Assembly: GCF_004364775.1 (NCBI RefSeq)
Contig: NZ_SOAL01000015.1
Coordinates: forward strand, 91,974-155,973
Source of the DNA: Comamonas sp. JUb58
Lineage (GTDB): Bacteria > Pseudomonadota > Gammaproteobacteria > Burkholderiales > Burkholderiaceae_C
DNA: 64,000 nt
Direction: 5' to 3'
A model generated the notes under the pieces. The model saw nothing but the letters and a program-made list of their open reading frames with translations. It did no database searches and was not told the origin of the DNA. The translations under genes and the position numbers were made by a program. Each line of letters opens with the position of its first letter. Positions within the stretch are counted from its first letter, which is position 1. This document shows, in pieces, positions 33,904-42,342 of this stretch.

Positions 33904-34869
33904 TCAGTGCAGATCGGGCACGCTGCCATCGGCATCGGCCGCCTGCGGCTCGGCCACGGCCACAAACAGCAGCGGGTTGCCGCTGGCGCGCGAGAACGAG
34001 GTCTGCTCGCTCATCAGCAGGTCGAGCATCAGGCTGGCCAGGTCATCGGCCAGCGGCTCAGCCAGCGGGTCTTTTTCCTGGTTGACCAGCTTGCGGTAGC
34101 TGCCGCATTCGGTACAGGTTTCGGCCAGCACCACATCCTTGCCGCCTTCCAGACCCTGGTAGCGCACGCCCTTGGTCGATTCGCAATGGCTGCATTTGAC
34201 GCGCACCATATGCCATTCGGTGGCGCAGCAGCCGCAGTGCAGGTAGCGGTGGCCGGCCATCTTGCCGCCAATGCGCACCACGCCGGCGACGGGCTCGGTA
34301 GCGCAGACCGGGCAGATGGTGGCCGGGTCGGTAAAGGGAATATCGGCCAGCCTGAGTTGGCTGGCACGGGTGGCAAACACCACTTGCAGTGCGGCCATGA
34401 CGAAAGGCGCCAGGCCCACATCGCGCGCGGCCAGCTCCTTGGTCAACAGGCGCTTGGCCAGTGCATTGCGGTCGTCGGTGTTGCTGCGTTGCAGCTCGGC
34501 AATCAGCGGCTGCAGGGCTGGGGGCAGGCCATCGGCACTGGCCAGCTGCGCCAGCATGCCGTCCAGCACCTGGTGCCAGACGGGGTCCAGGTGGTCGGTG
34601 GCGGGCAGCAGTGGTGACGAGAACTGCTGGGCCTGAGCCATGGCCGCTGCATCGGGCGCAGCGACCTGCAGGCCCTGGGCAGCCTTGTGCTGGGCTTCCA
34701 CCAGCTTGGCGATGAACAGCAGGTAGTCCGCAATCGGGTTGCCGTCGGCCAACTGGCGAATGCGCTGGGCACGGTCAAGGAACAGACTGCTGGTATTGGG
34801 CAGCAGCACGCGTGGAAAACTGGTGTGGTCGAGCGACTCGATCTCACCGGGTTGAAGAATGCGTTGCAT
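33904..34869 (-). CDS. fdhE: Formate dehydrogenase accessory protein FdhE
   Basis: Cytoplasmic rubredoxin-like iron protein needed for maturation of membrane formate dehydrogenases. It has 321 residues. Four CxxC pairs in the second half (CPVC, CGCC, CSHC, CTEC, about 190-255) bind iron. The N-terminal RILQPGEIESLDHTSFPRVLLP region is typical. It is preceded by a strong terminator after fdnI, so it is probably transcribed separately from the structural genes. Confidence 0.94.
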   Translation of the reverse strand: MQRILQPGEIESLDHTSFPRVLLPNTSSLFLDRAQRIRQLADGNPIADYLLFIAKLVEAQHKAAQGLQVAAPDAAAMAQAQQFSSPLLPATDHLDPVWHQVLDGMLAQLASADGLPPALQPLIAELQRSNTDDRNALAKRLLTKELAARDVGLAPFVMAALQVVFATRASQLRLADIPFTDPATICPVCATEPVAGVVRIGGKMAGHRYLHCGCCATEWHMVRVKCSHCESTKGVRYQGLEGGKDVVLAETCTECGSYRKLVNQEKDPLAEPLADDLASLMLDLLMSEQTSFSRASGNPLLFVAVAEPQAADADGSVPDLH

Positions 34870-34882
34870 ACGGAGATTTTCT

Positions 34883-34924
34883 CAAAAATCAACGCCGATA
34901 GTCCTGGCGGGGCTATCGGCGTTG
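34883..34924 (-). terminator. Intrinsic terminator after fdnI
   Basis: A 12-bp perfect stem, CAACGCCGATAG (34890-34901) and CTATCGGCGTTG (34913-34924), is followed on the minus strand by ATTTTTG (complement of 34883-34889). It ends the fdnGHI transcript 61 bases after the fdnI stop. Confidence 0.9.
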
Positions 34925-34985
34925 GGGAGCAGGGCGGGGCCGAACCGGGGCAGGGCCGCTTGCCGGGGCATGCCCGGCGAGCGCA

Positions 34986-35648
34986 TCAGGCGCCGTGCTT
35001 TGGACGGGTCTGCTTGTCCATGTCCGAGCTGTCGCCCGTCATGCGGCGGTACCACAGCGGATGGTGGAAGCGCGCCCAGGCGCGGGTCACCGTGCCACGC
35101 GTCATCGCGCGGATCGTGCCCTTGGTCCAGATGGCGGCGTAGATGTGGGCGATGATCAGACCGATCAGGCCGAAGGCCGACAGCGCATGCAGCAGCGCCG
35201 CAGCGCGCACCACATTCACCGGCAGGTTCCACCAGGCGCGCCACATCAGCACGCCGGTCACCAAGAGGCCCGCCATGCACAGCACCAGCATCCAGAACAG
35301 CACCTTCTGGCCGCCGTTGTACTTGTCCACAGGCGGCATCTTCTCGTGCTCACCGTTGACCAGGGCCGGCACGTTCTTGAGCCACTCCACATCGTTATTG
35401 CGAATGATGTTGAGCTGCCAGAAGCGGAAGAACATCAGCACGAAGCCGACGGTCATTACCAGACCGATGTAGGGATGCAGGATGCGGGTCCAGGGTCCGC
35501 CACCGAACAGGTTCGTCATGAAGAAGAACGAGGGGTGGAAGAACGCCAGGCCCGACAAGGCCAGCAGCACAAAGCTGATCGCGACCACCCAGTGGTTGAC
35601 GCGTTCGCCAGCGGTGTAGCGTTGGAGATCACGGGTCTTGCTTTTCAT
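34986..35648 (-). CDS. fdnI: Formate dehydrogenase gamma subunit (cytochrome b556)
   Basis: Inner-membrane dihaem cytochrome b that passes electrons from FdnH to quinone. It has 220 residues and four transmembrane helices (about 20-40, 55-75, 115-135, 155-175). Haem-ligand histidines are in [16 protein letters not shown] and [19 protein letters not shown]. It overlaps the fdnH stop by 4 bases. fdoI would be an equally valid name. Confidence 0.93.
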   Translation of the reverse strand: MKSKTRDLQRYTAGERVNHWVVAISFVLLALSGLAFFHPSFFFMTNLFGGGPWTRILHPYIGLVMTVGFVLMFFRFWQLNIIRNNDVEWLKNVPALVNGEHEKMPPVDKYNGGQKVLFWMLVLCMAGLLVTGVLMWRAWWNLPVNVVRAAALLHALSAFGLIGLIIAHIYAAIWTKGTIRAMTRGTVTRAWARFHHPLWYRRMTGDSSDMDKQTRPKHGA

Positions 35649-36586
35649 CGTCCAGACTCCTCGTGGTGGTCAGCGCTCTTTTCCGCACGCGCCTTGGCGG
35701 CTTCTTCCTCTTCCAGCTCCTCGGGCACTTCGATCGGGCCCTTGGTGATGTAGTGGAAGAAGCTGCCGACAGCGGCCACGCCCAGCGCTGCCAGGGCCAG
35801 TGGCTTGGCCACACCCTTCCACAGGCTCACCATCGGGCTGATCGATGGATCATCGGGCAGGCCGTGGTAGAGCGAGGGCTTGTCGTTATGGTGCAGCACA
35901 TACATCACATGGGTGCCACCCACGCCTTGCGGATCGTAGAGGCCGGCCTTGTCAAAGCCGCGCTCCTTCAGATCGACAATGCGCTCCTCGGCACGCTCTT
36001 GCATGGCGGTCTTGGTGCCAAACATGATCGCGCCGGTCGGGCAGGTCTTGACGCAGGCAGGTTCCTGGCCAACGGCCACGCGGTCCGAGCACAAGGTGCA
36101 CTTGTAGGCCTTGTGGTCCTTCTTGGAGATGCGCGGGATGTTGAATGGGCAGCCGGTCACGCAGTAGCCGCAGCCCACGCAGTTTTCCTCCTGGAAATCC
36201 ACGATGCCGTTGGTGTACTGCAGGATGGCACCGGGAGACGGGCAGGCCTTGAGGCAGCCCGGGTCTTCGCAGTGCATGCAGCCGTCCTTGCGGATCAGCC
36301 ATTCCAGGTTGCCGGTGGCTTCGTTTTCGTATTCGGAAAACCGCATCACCGTCCAGGAGTTTTCCGTCAGGTCGGTCGGGTTGTCGTAGACCCCGGCCGC
36401 AACCGTGCCCACATCGTCACGCAGATCGTTCCACTCCATGCAGGCGGTCTGGCAGGCCTTGCAGCCGATGCACTTGGAGACATCGATCAGCTTGGCCACC
36501 TCGCCGCCATGCGGGCTGCGCGCGCTGGGCGATGGGGTGGTGGTGGCGGAGCGGCGCTTGATATCCAATGATTGAAGAGATGACAT
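35645..36586 (-). CDS. fdnH: Formate dehydrogenase beta subunit (4 x [4Fe-4S])
   Basis: Electron-transfer subunit, 313 residues. Four ferredoxin-type clusters are visible: [45 protein letters not shown] and [22 protein letters not shown] single transmembrane helix near residues 260-280 ([19 protein letters not shown]) anchors it. The acidic C-terminus is rich in Glu. It starts 9 bases after fdnG. It follows the FDH-N/FDH-O architecture, with the active site facing the periplasm. Confidence 0.94.
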   Translation of the reverse strand: MSSLQSLDIKRRSATTTPSPSARSPHGGEVAKLIDVSKCIGCKACQTACMEWNDLRDDVGTVAAGVYDNPTDLTENSWTVMRFSEYENEATGNLEWLIRKDGCMHCEDPGCLKACPSPGAILQYTNGIVDFQEENCVGCGYCVTGCPFNIPRISKKDHKAYKCTLCSDRVAVGQEPACVKTCPTGAIMFGTKTAMQERAEERIVDLKERGFDKAGLYDPQGVGGTHVMYVLHHNDKPSLYHGLPDDPSISPMVSLWKGVAKPLALAALGVAAVGSFFHYITKGPIEVPEELEEEEAAKARAEKSADHHEESGR

Positions 36587-36595
36587 CGCTGCTCC

Positions 36596-39500
36596 TTAGA
36601 TCTTCTCAACCTTCACGAGGAAGGTCTTGAACTCTGGCGTGTTGCTGTTGCCATCACCCACAAACGGGGTGAGGGTGTTGGCGAGGAAGCCAGGCTTGGT
36701 CAGGCCCTTGAAGCCCCAGTGGATAGGAATACCCACGTGGTGCACCGTCTTGCCTTCGATCTGCATGGGCTTGATGCGCTTGGTCACCACCGCAGCGGCC
36801 TTGATGTAGCCCCGCTTGGAGCTGACCTTCACCATGGCGCCTGTCGTGATGCCGATCTCCTTGGCCAGCGCCTCGCCGATCTCGACGAACTGCTCGGGCT
36901 GGATGATGGAGTTCAGCAGCGCGTGCTTGGTCCAGTAGTGGAAGTGCTCCGTCAAACGGTAGGTCGTGCCCACATGCGGGAATTCGTCCACCTTGCCGAA
37001 GGTCTCCCAGATGGCCGGGAAGACGCGGGCTGCCGGGTTGCTGACGGCCTTGTCGTTCTTCGGGTACATCGGGTTGTAGCCCAGCGGGTTGTCGAATGCC
37101 TCGTAGTGCGTCGGGAACGGACCTTCGTTCATGCCCTTGCGGGCAAAGAAGCGCGCCACCCCTTCCGGGTTCATGATGAAGGGACCGGTGCCGGTCTCGG
37201 GCTTGATGGTCGGGCCGTAATCGGGCACGTCCGCACCACCCCAGACCGAGCCGTTCCACTTGATCAGCGTGCGGTTCGGGTTGAAAGGCTTGCCTTCCAG
37301 GTCCGCCGATGCGCGGTTGTACAGCACGCGGCGGTTGGCCGGCCAGGCCCAGGCCCAGTTCAGCGTATTGCCGATACCGGTCGGGTCGCTGTTGTCGCGG
37401 CGGCCCATCTGGTTGCCCGCCTCGGTCCAGCTGCCCGCCCAGATCCAGCAGCCACTCATCGTGGAGCCATCGTCACGCAGCTCGCCAAAGCCGGACAGCT
37501 GCTGGCCGGCAGGGCGCAAGACCTTGCCGTCGGGAGCTGTCAGGTCGGTCAGCGCGCGGCCGTTGTACTCCTTGGCAATCTCTTCGGACGAAGGATGTGC
37601 CGGTTGCGAGTAAGGCCACCACAGGTTCTGGATCGGATCCGGGAACTTGCCGCCGTCCTTCTGGTAGGCCGCTTTCATGCGCAGGTGCAGGGCCGACATG
37701 ATCGCGATGTCGGTCTTGGCTTCACCCGGTGGCTCGGAGGCCTTCCAGTGCCACTGCAGCACACGCGAGGAGCTCACGACTGCGCCATCTTCTTCTGCGA
37801 AGCAGGTGGTGGGCAGGCGGAATACTTCGGTCTGCACCGATGCGGTATCGATGTCGTTGTGCTCGCCGTAGTTCTTCCAGAACTCTGAAGTCTCGGTGGC
37901 CAGCGGGTCCATGATTACCAGGAACTTGAGCTTGGCCAGACCGTCGCGCACGCGGCTCTTGTTGGACAGCGCCGCCAGCGGGTTGAAGCCCTGGGCGATG
38001 TAGCCGTTGACCTTGCCTTCGTTCATCAGCTCGAAAATCTGCAGCATGTCGTACTGCTTGTCGAGCTTGGGCAGGTAGTCATAGCCCCAGTTGTTGTCCT
38101 TGGTGGCAGCCGGGCCCCAGAAAGCCTTCATCAGGCTCACATGGAACTTGGGGTAGTTCTGCCAGTAGCTCATCTGGTTGGCACGTAAAGGCTTTTGCGT
38201 GCGCGCGTCGATGTACTTCTGGTAGTCCTGCTCACCTTGGTTGGCCAGGGTCAGGTAGCCGGGCAGCGCGTTGGACAGCAGGCCCAGGTCGGTCAGACCC
38301 TGGATGTTGGAGTGACCGCGCAAGGCGTTCATGCCACCACCGGAGACACCGATATTGCCCAGCAGCAGCTGCACCATGGCGCCGGTACGCAGGATCTGCG
38401 CGCCGATCGAGTGCTGGGTCCAGCCCAGTGCATACAGGATGGTGGCCGCGCGGCCAGCCTCTGCCGTCGATGCGAGCTTTTCGCAGACGTGCTGGAACTT
38501 GGCCTGGGGCGTACCGCAGACGCTCTCGACCTTTTCAGGCGTGTAGCTGGCGTAGTGGCGCTTGAGCCATTGGTAGACGCAACGCGGGTGCTGCAGGCTC
38601 GGGTCGGTCTTGACGTAACCGTCCTCGCCCAGCTCGTAGTCCCAACTGGCCTTGTCGTAGGTACGCTTTTCGGGGTTGTAGCCCGAGAAGATGCCTTCGT
38701 CGAACGCAAAGTCTTCCCGCACGATGAACGTGAAGTCGGTGTAGTTGCGCACGTACTCGTGGTGGATCTTGTCGTTCGTCAGCAGGTAGTTGATCACACC
38801 GCCGAGGAAAACAATGTCCGAACCGGAGCGGATAGGGGCGTAGAAATCCGCCACCGAAGCCGATCGGTTGAAGCGCGGGTCGACCACCATGAAGTGAGCC
38901 TTGTTGTGCTCCTTCGCTTCGGTCACCCATTTGAAGCCGCAAGGGTGGGCTTCAGCGGCATTGCCGCCCATGATCAAAATAACGTCCGCGTTCTTGATGT
39001 CGACCCAATGGTTCGTCATCGCTCCACGGCCAAACGTCGGGGCAAGACCTGCCACCGTCGGGCCGTGTCAGACACGGGCTTGGTTATCGAACGCCAACAT
39101 GCCCCAAGAGCGGGCCACTTTGTAGGTGATGTAACCGGCTTCATTGCTGGCAGCCGATGCGGCCAGCATGCCGGTCGAGGTCCAACGGTTCACCGTCAGG
39201 CCATCATCGGTCTTCTCCAGGAAGTTCGCGTCGCGATCGTCCTTGAGCAGCTTGGTAATGCGGGTCAGGGCCTCATCCCAGGACAGGCGCTTCCACTCGT
39301 TGGAGCCGGGCGCGCGGTATTCGGGGTAGAGCAGGCGGTTGGGGCTGTGGACGATGTCCAGCAGCGATGCGCCCTTGGGGCACAGCGTGCCGCGGTTGAC
39401 GGGATGGTCGGGATCGCCTTCGACGTGGATCACCGAGAGTTTGGCGTTCTTGCCGCCATCGCCCAGCGAGTACATCAAAATGCCGCAGCCAACAGAGCAA

Positions 39501-39658
39501 TACGTGCAGGTTTGCCGTGTCACTGTGCTGCCGACCAGCTTGTACTGACGGACTCCGGCAAGTGCAGTGGCGGGCGAGAAGCCCATCACCGCCAGGCTGG
39601 AACCCGCCAGAGTCGAACCAGTCACTTTCATGAACTGGCGTCTGGAGAATTGCACCAT
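36596..39658 (-). CDS. fdnG: Formate dehydrogenase alpha subunit, selenocysteine-containing
   Basis: Periplasmic molybdo/tungsto-bis-MGD formate dehydrogenase, 1020 residues counting Sec. A twin-arginine signal (SRRQFMKVTGSTLAG) fixes the start at 39658, behind AAAGGACA. The [4Fe-4S] motif is CTYCSVGCG plus LCPKG. An in-frame UGA at 39068-39070 sits in NQARV-U-HGPTVAGLAPTFG, exactly where E. coli FdnG has Sec, and is followed by a SECIS hairpin. Naive gene finders will split this into two genes (39068-39658 and 36596-39055). The selA, selB, selC and selD genes downstream support Sec insertion. Confidence 0.96.
39025..39067 (-). promoter_or_regulatory. SECIS element of fdnG
   Basis: Directly after the UGA the mRNA can pair CACGGCC (complement of 39061-39067) with GGCCGTG (complement of 39025-39031). 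A short inner GACG/CGTT helix and the apical stem GGCA-GGUCU-UGCC follow. The GGUCU loop is the SelB-recognised loop known from E. coli fdhF. It lies inside the coding region, as bacterial SECIS elements do. Confidence 0.85.
39068..39070 (-). other. UGA selenocysteine codon (recoded stop)
   Basis: TGA read on the minus strand at the active-site position of FdnG. The protein continues in frame without another stop for 824 residues, and the flanking residues match the family on both sides. Confidence 0.93.
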
Positions 39659-39895
39659 GGGGTGTCCTTTCAATGAAGGATGCTTGTTTTCTATGCTTAC
39701 GACACAAATTGTAGTCTTCTCCCCCTGAAAGCAGAATAGTTGGGCATTCCGGGTATTCGGCATGTTTGACAAATTGGTAAAAACGCGAGCGAGCAGCGTC
39801 ATCGCCACAAATACCAATACATTTCACAAACTTGCATGGAATTGTGAATAATATGCTTTATGAATTTCTTGCGGCCTGAATCCAAGGGGGAGACC
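39659..39895. promoter_or_regulatory. Divergent control region of fdnG and the NlpC/P60 gene
   Basis: An inverted repeat, TTCACAA (39823-39829), 12 bases, TTGTGAA (39842-39848), sits 48-73 bases before the NlpC/P60 start and is a candidate operator. TACAAT on the minus strand (complement of about 39708-39713) may be the fdnG -10, without a convincing -35. No FNR-type TTGAT-N4-ATCAA site was found. Confidence 0.45.
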
Positions 39896-40471
39896 ATGGA
39901 CCACCAAGACGCGGCTGCGCGCCGTCCCTTTTTGCTCTGGGCACTGTCGGCCTCCGCTTTGCTGGCGGGCTGCAGCTCCGCACCACCGCGCAGTGCGCGG
40001 CAAGAGGGCGGCCAGCGCACGGCAGGTGGCACAGGGCCATCGCCCCGGGTCGATACCGGCGTGGTGCCCGTCAACCTGGGCTTGAGTGGCGAGCTGCGCG
40101 AGGCGCTCTATGCGCGGGTCATGCTGGTGGTCAACACGCCCTACACCTATGGCGGCAACACCCCCGAAGGCGGATTTGACTGCAGTGGCCTGATCCAGTA
40201 CGCGATCCAGGGCATCACCACGCGCCGCCTGCCCCGTACCACGGCGCAGTGGGCGGGCGTCAGCGCCGAGATCGACCGGGGCGACTTGCAGCGCGGCGAT
40301 TTTGTGTTCTTCAACACCATGGGCGCGCGCTACTCGCACATGGGCATCTATGCGGGCAACAACCAGTTTGTGCATGCGCCGTCGAGTGGTGGCGTGGTCA
40401 AGACGGTGAGTCTGGCCAATCCGTATTTCTCGCGCCGCTTCACCGAAGCCCGCACGATTTTTGACGCTTAA
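39896..40471 (+). CDS. NlpC/P60-family lipoprotein (probable peptidoglycan endopeptidase)
   Basis: 191 residues from the ATG at 39896, which has AAGGGGGAG upstream; an earlier ATG at 39860 lacks a site. The N-terminus is a lipoprotein signal with lipobox LLAGC (Cys about 24). The NlpC/P60 domain spans about 75-190 with catalytic Cys in GGFDCSGLIQYA and His in SHMGIYAGNNQFVHAP. It probably cleaves D-Glu/DAP stem-peptide bonds at the outer membrane. It is convergent with the DUF1266 gene. Confidence 0.9.
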   Translation: MDHQDAAARRPFLLWALSASALLAGCSSAPPRSARQEGGQRTAGGTGPSPRVDTGVVPVNLGLSGELREALYARVMLVVNTPYTYGGNTPEGGFDCSGLIQYAIQGITTRRLPRTTAQWAGVSAEIDRGDLQRGDFVFFNTMGARYSHMGIYAGNNQFVHAPSSGGVVKTVSLANPYFSRRFTEARTIFDA

Positions 40472-40514
40472 TAATATTCATTGGCCAGATAACTGATGCT
40501 GGCGTGGTGAAGGT

Positions 40515-41180
40515 CTAACGCCAGGCGTAGGAACCCCAGGGGTGCGACGCATCCTGCAGCCAGTGCTGCAACTCCTCCGGGCTGATGCTGCGGCCCAGCG
40601 CATCCGAGCGGCCCTTGGCCACCCACTGCGCGCGGCCCTGGATATAGGCCGTACCCAACTCCTGCCAACTGCCAAAACAATCACGCGCCCGCGCGGCATT
40701 GAGCTGCAACAGCTGCCACTGCTGCTCGGGGCTGATCCAGCCCAGCATGGCGGCGGTGCGCACAAAAAAGCTGGCGCGCACGCAGGCAAAGGCCATCGCG
40801 GCGCGCGCATCGTCACCGGCTTGCAGCCGCTCCACATCCAGGCACCACCAGCGCGTGCGCATGCGCTCGGGCAATTGCGTGCGCACCTGGGCATCGTCCA
40901 GATCGGTGCGCAGGCCAAAGGCATGCAAGGCCATGGGCCGCAAGGATGCCGCGAGGCTGCTGGTGGGCGCGGGCATGGCGCTGTCAGCAAAACCATCCTT
41001 GAGCGCATGGAAGGCCATCGGGTGGGCCAGCGCGAGTTCCCAGTTCTGCTCGGGCGTGAGCAGGTAGTGGCCCAGCAGGCGCTTGGGCGCAGGCGCCTGG
41101 CTGCCCCATTGCCTGCGAAAAGACTGCACGCATTGCCACACCAGCCACAGCCCGATGCCTGCCACCAGGATCTGGATCAT
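40515..41180 (-). CDS. DUF1266-domain protein
   Basis: 221 residues. An N-terminal membrane anchor lies at about 3-20 (IQILVAGIGLWLVWQCV). The rest resembles the DUF1266 family (relatives of E. coli YbeU/YbeR) through RWWCLDVERLQAGDDARAA, FFVRTAAMLGWISPEQQW and ARDCFGSWQELGTAYIQGRAQW. No catalytic function is known for the family. Its ATG overlaps the stop of the PcfJ-like gene by 4 bases. It is the last gene of a three-gene unit. Confidence 0.7.
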   Translation of the reverse strand: MIQILVAGIGLWLVWQCVQSFRRQWGSQAPAPKRLLGHYLLTPEQNWELALAHPMAFHALKDGFADSAMPAPTSSLAASLRPMALHAFGLRTDLDDAQVRTQLPERMRTRWWCLDVERLQAGDDARAAMAFACVRASFFVRTAAMLGWISPEQQWQLLQLNAARARDCFGSWQELGTAYIQGRAQWVAKGRSDALGRSISPEELQHWLQDASHPWGSYAWR

Positions 41181-42334
41181 CGCTGCGCCTCCGCCGGCGT
41201 GCCCGGCGCTGCTTTGGCTGGCGCCTTGCCCGCCTGCTCCAGGCTGTAGGCCAGCGCAGGCGGCAGCGCTTGGCCGGCCAGCAGGCTGCTGTCATGCGCG
41301 GCGGCCAGCCATTGCACCAGGGGCGAGGCTTGGGGCACATGGGCCAACAGCCGGGGCTGGCGCTGCCACAGCTGCAAATGCTCGGCCTCGCTGTGCAGGC
41401 TCTCCACCGCATGCCAGCCGGGCTGGGCGCCGGTGGTGCGCAGCAGGCGCATGCCCAGCGCATCGTCGGGCGTGTCTTCGCTGGTGTCCAGATGGTTCAA
41501 AAAGGCGATGACGTCGGCGCGGTAGCGGTCCACCGGCGGGCGGTTCTGCTTGCCCTTGATCTGGTCGATGCGCAGGCGCCCATCGGGCTGCAGCCAGGCA
41601 TTGATGGTGATGCGCGGCTGGCCCTGGCCGGTGCGGTAGCTGAAGATGCGCATGCGGCCTTGCTCGCAGCCCTCGGCATAGTGCTCGCCATAGCCGCCGC
41701 TGAGCTGGCGGCGGTTGGCAAACTGGCCCAGGCAGTGGCGCATCATCTGGCTCTCGTAGGCCATCTCTTCGCGCAGCACGCCGCTGCCGGGCAGCAGCTC
41801 GACAAAGGCCCCCTGGCTGCCTTGCCACAGCATTTGCACCGCATGGGGCTGGTGCTGGCGCCAACCGGCCAGTTGCTGGGCCTCAAAAGCCTGGTGCTCT
41901 TGCGCCCAGCGCTCCAGCGCCTGCGGGCAGTTGATGCGCGCGAGCTTGCCTTCCAGCGAGGTGCCCTGGCGCGACTGCAAGAACTCCAGCAGCCGGCGCT
42001 CCAGCGCCAGCACGCTCTCATGGGCAGGGCTGATCCACCACAGCGCGGAGTCGGCAGGCGATGCTTCTGGCCCGGTCTTGCGGGCCAGCAAGGCCAGTGC
42101 CCAGGCCGGTGCGCCGCCGGCATAGCGCTGCTGCAGCGCTTCGGTCGTGCTGATGGCATGAACCGCCTCGGGCGGCGTGTTGAAGTTGCCCACCAGGTAG
42201 CGGTAGAAATGGTTCTGCAGCCAGGCAGCAATCTCGGGCGTGTCGCCACGCTCGCGGCTGCGCGCAATGATGCGCGCCTTGAGCTCGGGCGCATTGACCA
42301 CATTGCGCGCCAGGTACACCGTGCTTGTGCGCAT
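41177..42334 (-). CDS. PcfJ-like protein of unknown function
   Basis: 385 residues from the ATG at 42334; a GTG at 42358 inside the upstream gene is possible. The central part (about 205-290) looks like the PcfJ domain: MMRHCLGQFANR, a sheet-like RIFSYRTGQGQPRITINAWL, then IDQIKGKQNRPP and a short helix. PcfJ itself is known only from conjugative plasmids, with no biochemical role assigned. There is no signal peptide or membrane segment. It starts 8 bases after the TPR-like gene and overlaps the DUF1266 gene. Confidence 0.6.
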   Translation of the reverse strand: MRTSTVYLARNVVNAPELKARIIARSRERGDTPEIAAWLQNHFYRYLVGNFNTPPEAVHAISTTEALQQRYAGGAPAWALALLARKTGPEASPADSALWWISPAHESVLALERRLLEFLQSRQGTSLEGKLARINCPQALERWAQEHQAFEAQQLAGWRQHQPHAVQMLWQGSQGAFVELLPGSGVLREEMAYESQMMRHCLGQFANRRQLSGGYGEHYAEGCEQGRMRIFSYRTGQGQPRITINAWLQPDGRLRIDQIKGKQNRPPVDRYRADVIAFLNHLDTSEDTPDDALGMRLLRTTGAQPGWHAVESLHSEAEHLQLWQRQPRLLAHVPQASPLVQWLAAAHDSSLLAGQALPPALAYSLEQAGKAPAKAAPGTPAEAQR

Positions 42335-42342
42335 GGAGGGGC

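Noticed and set aside
36596..39817. fdnG as a pseudogene broken by a stop codon
   Set aside because: The stop is UGA at the known Sec position, followed by a SECIS, and all Sec machinery genes are adjacent.
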